This document shows positions 61,460 through 64,000 of a stretch of DNA of 64,000 nt, one piece after another (the stretch's first letter is position 1; the number at the start of each line of letters is the position of its first letter). The stretch covers positions 3,596,001 through 3,660,000 of the forward strand of contig CM082587.2 in assembly GCA_040954595.2 (NCBI GenBank), in the 5' to 3' direction. This DNA comes from Balanoglossus misakiensis (taxonomy: Eukaryota; Hemichordata). Below the pieces are notes generated by a model. The model was not told the origin of the DNA and searched no databases. It worked only from the letters and a program-made list of their open reading frames with translations. Made by a program: the position numbers and the translations under genes.

Positions 61460-61660
61460 AGCGCTGGTCATTACGGTTATGTTCCTTTGGCATGCAGGCA
61501 CCTGGCGTTGATTCGTAACGAACTACGCCGATTGGTTAAAATCTTCTTTTTGGATTCCGTTTGTATGCAATTCCCTCGGGATGACCACAGCCAGATGTAC
61601 TTAAATCTTGACGGAAATGTTATATTGTGTCTGGCGGCAAATTTGGCCATTTTAGTATAA
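61460..61660 (+). pseudogene. in-frame continuation after TAA, possible decayed coding sequence
   Basis: Directly downstream of TAA the same frame is open for 66 codons to TAA at 61658-61660. It contains GHYGYVPLACRHLALIRN and ELRRLVKIFFLDSV. This suggests either a nonsense-interrupted longer ORF (decayed element or pseudogene) or chance. An alternative acceptor, TTTGGCATGCAG, ends at 61497, but no donor in the right phase was found. Confidence 0.25.
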
Positions 61661-64000
61661 AAAAATCTGCTTCGTAATTCTCAGAAACCATTTGTGTGAT
61701 TGCCTTGAAATTTGTTATCTGATCCATTAAGACGACCTTACGCAGGTATCTCCAATTTGAGATAAAATCTGTAATTTGGGGGTAATTTGCAATTTTAGTG
61801 AAATTTTCTCTTAAAACTACTCGGCCAGGTAATATTTATCTTTCCAAGACATAACCGTTTCTCCAAGAGCTTTGAAAATCAATTTAGTTCACTGTTGAAT
61901 ATGTTTTTTTTTTATGTACAAACACCTTATATAATTACTGAAATGTGCTATACAATTTTTGACAATCATTTCCTTTATATTTCAGCTGATATATAGTACC
62001 AACTGACAGACGGAATCGCTAAATTTACAGATGCGGATTAGCGAGCCTGACAGAGGGATTATCTCCGGGTCCGTTGGCATATGGAATCTCCCAATTAAAA
62101 TTTCAAGGTAACTGAAAAAGAACTGAAATTCGGGTCACTTGCAAGGATGCTTACAATTGCCGCCAACTAAAATAAATGAAGCAGGGCAATTTTCAGGAGT
62201 ATCTGCTAGACTGCTGGCACTTTCGACATCTGCCATCTGGAAATTATAACTTCTTATGAAGGTGCCTCGTCTAAAGCATATTGCAAAATCATTAAACCCC
62301 CCTTCACGGCGTAAATTGCCAATAACTGGTCGCACGCGATGGCGAGTCTGCGTTGCGCGTTTGATGGACAGGATGGTTAACTGTTTATAATGTTTTATTT
62401 CTGTTTGGTTGTTTGTAAACCACGTTTTCTTGTTCTACCCGCCAAACAACATGCTAAATGAATAACAGTGTACTTGTCACCTGTGAATCAGTAATGGTAA
62501 GTTTGTTGCAGTAGTTGTTGACAAATATAATTCAAGTCCTGGGTTCGATTTTTAAACAATTAACGGTACCTCGGGCTGTTGGACAAGGGCTGAAAATTCT
62601 CAGCATTTTTTGTCGCGCTTTAGGGAGTCGAAGAAAAAGCTGTAGGTGATACTCAGAACAAAAGGCACTTTTAAAACACCCAATTGTTGCATTTATCGGG
62701 CTTTTAAGAGGAATTGGGTCAAGAAATAAAAGCGTGTTTTCTTTTGCACGTCAACTCGACGAATACTGGCCAAGTGTACGCCTATAATGGAATAGAAGAA
62801 TTGAGTACCAGATGATTGGGAAGATTCAACTAATGTAGCATTTGTAGTATCTCCCACATCTACGTGCTCAACTATCCAAGTCTACAAGGTCGTATCAAGT
62901 TCATCCTCGTGTTACGCCGTAATTCACTTTTGCATAAACCCGGTCAACGTTGTTTTACACTGTATGGCAATTACCGGGAATGCGAAATGGCCTGGTTTGA
63001 TCGACCGCCTGAAAGCGCATCTACTATAACAGCTATAGTTGCGAGAGTTTAACTATGAAACTCGATCTTTCTTTCCTTCCATTTTTTGGCGTTTGGAGAT
63101 CGAAGTAATGACTCGGATTCGAAGTGTAGATGTTATCTGCAGAGGGAAAATTGGATGAAAACACGTGAAATAAATATTGCTATCTTGACTGTCTGTGGTG
63201 ATGGGTATCAATTTGCCGGCAATTTGTACGACAAGATCCATTTCCAAAAAAAAAAAAATTAATAACACGAGGACTCTGCCATACTCGTTGCTAAGCGATA
63301 CTGATCCGTGGTTACCATGCCACAGCTACTGAAACCACCGATTGTCTCTGAGGCACCGTTCATTACTGAGTCACTTCAGGAACGTCCTCGTTGAAAAGAA
63401 GTGCATTTTGTGTAGCGCTGTCTGCCTCGCGAAAAAAATCGGGAAAATAAGAGTGACCTCAATTCTTGACCCCAGAAGTCGTGATTTGCGATCGCTTCCG
63501 TTTCTTTCTGCCAGGCAGACCTTGAAAGCGGATCATGGCCGTTTTACAAATTTCAAACGTTTCAGAATTTCAATTAGCCACAAGCATAGACCAAAGCATG
63601 AACATATAGTATCGATGGGTTCAGTTGACTTACCAAGTCATTTAAAACTTCACTGCGCGCATGCGTTGTAAGGAAGACGAGAAATGAACTATTTGGTTAA
63701 AAGTTATTATAAAATGCAATATTCGTGATACCTTGGCGGGCAAACCAGACAATAGTGATAGACACTCATAATGCTAGAAAATGATGCCGCGGACATAAGA
63801 AATAAGACATTGTCTAGGATATCCCACAAGTCTTTGCCGTCACGTGACAGTGTTCAGACATATTGGGCGAATGTTCAAGACATGCTGAGTTATGTGGTAT
63901 GACTCACATCACCTGCATGATTCATAACGCGCAACATGAGTTGTAGTTGACGATAAACATATCGATTCCGGGTGTTGTCTGCACCAAACGTATGCGTTGG
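61661..64000. other. right-end DNA without supported genes
   Basis: Nothing codes convincingly here. GTCACGTGAC, a palindromic E-box of the MiT/USF type, occurs at about 63839. An A-tract lies near 63247-63258. Short ORFs up to about 109 codons (63342-63671) lack splice borders and codon bias. Confidence 0.5.

Noticed and set aside
1-64000. CRISPR arrays, rRNA genes, prokaryotic operons, viral proteins
   Set aside because: No regularly spaced identical repeats, no rRNA signature, spliced-gene architecture throughout, and no capsid, polymerase or integrase motif in any frame examined.

Overview
This is a window of animal genomic DNA, AT-rich (about 40% GC by eye) and not strongly CpG-depleted. 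It has GT-AG introns, long non-coding stretches, microsatellites, poly(G)/poly(C) runs and degenerate mobile elements. Nothing bacterial is present: no operons and no long ORFs. The content suggests an invertebrate, perhaps a marine deuterostome such as a hemichordate or cephalochordate, but that placement is inference.

Main gene (minus strand, right to left). The left quarter holds the 5' part of a GARNL3 orthologue (GTPase-activating Rap/Ran-GAP domain-like 3). Because its exons are 46-219 bp, no ORF scan reveals it as one gene. I reconstructed eleven consecutive coding exons: 15257-15326, 5530-5607, 4680-4767, 4373-4491, 4199-4263, 3516-3579, 3221-3323, 1561-1659, 796-1014, 516-561 and 216-322. 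All have AG/GT borders, all exon phases agree, and the joined 1,058 nt (about 352 codons) is open. It reads like vertebrate GARNL3 from the conserved N-terminal block into the RapGAP catalytic domain, including the GND 'asparagine thumb' at 884-886. The rest of the gene (end of the RapGAP domain and the citron-homology domain) lies beyond position 1. Upstream, two coding-biased exons at 26232-26389 and 43984-44252 both end in the phase needed by the 15.3 kb exon. They cannot be joined to each other without creating a stop, so I read them as alternative first coding exons with different cysteine-rich N-termini.

Introns and flanks. 5.6-15.2 kb, 15.3-26.2 kb and 26.4-44.0 kb are introns with scattered G/C homopolymers, a composite ATAC/AC microsatellite (27.43-27.72 kb), short perfect hairpins, a 52-bp tandem duplication, a degenerate E-box repeat array (30.77-30.91 kb) and a cloverleaf-like inverted-repeat structure (41.34-41.43 kb). 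Several plus-strand promoter or first-exon look-alikes occur, built on a YY1-type ATGGCG start or a TATA box.

Mobile elements. 49180-51825 holds two related non-autonomous elements, one nested inside the other. Each begins with a hairpin and ends with a copy of one arm of its own hairpin, followed by a shared tail. They carry repeated DR1 nuclear-receptor sites and E-box/YY1-like modules, plus a nearly perfect 169-bp internal tandem duplication.

Right end (52-64 kb). Mostly non-coding. There is one possible plus-strand exon at 53651-53787 and a candidate small plus-strand gene at 60.4-61.7 kb of unknown function. I found no tRNA, rRNA, known snRNA or CRISPR array.
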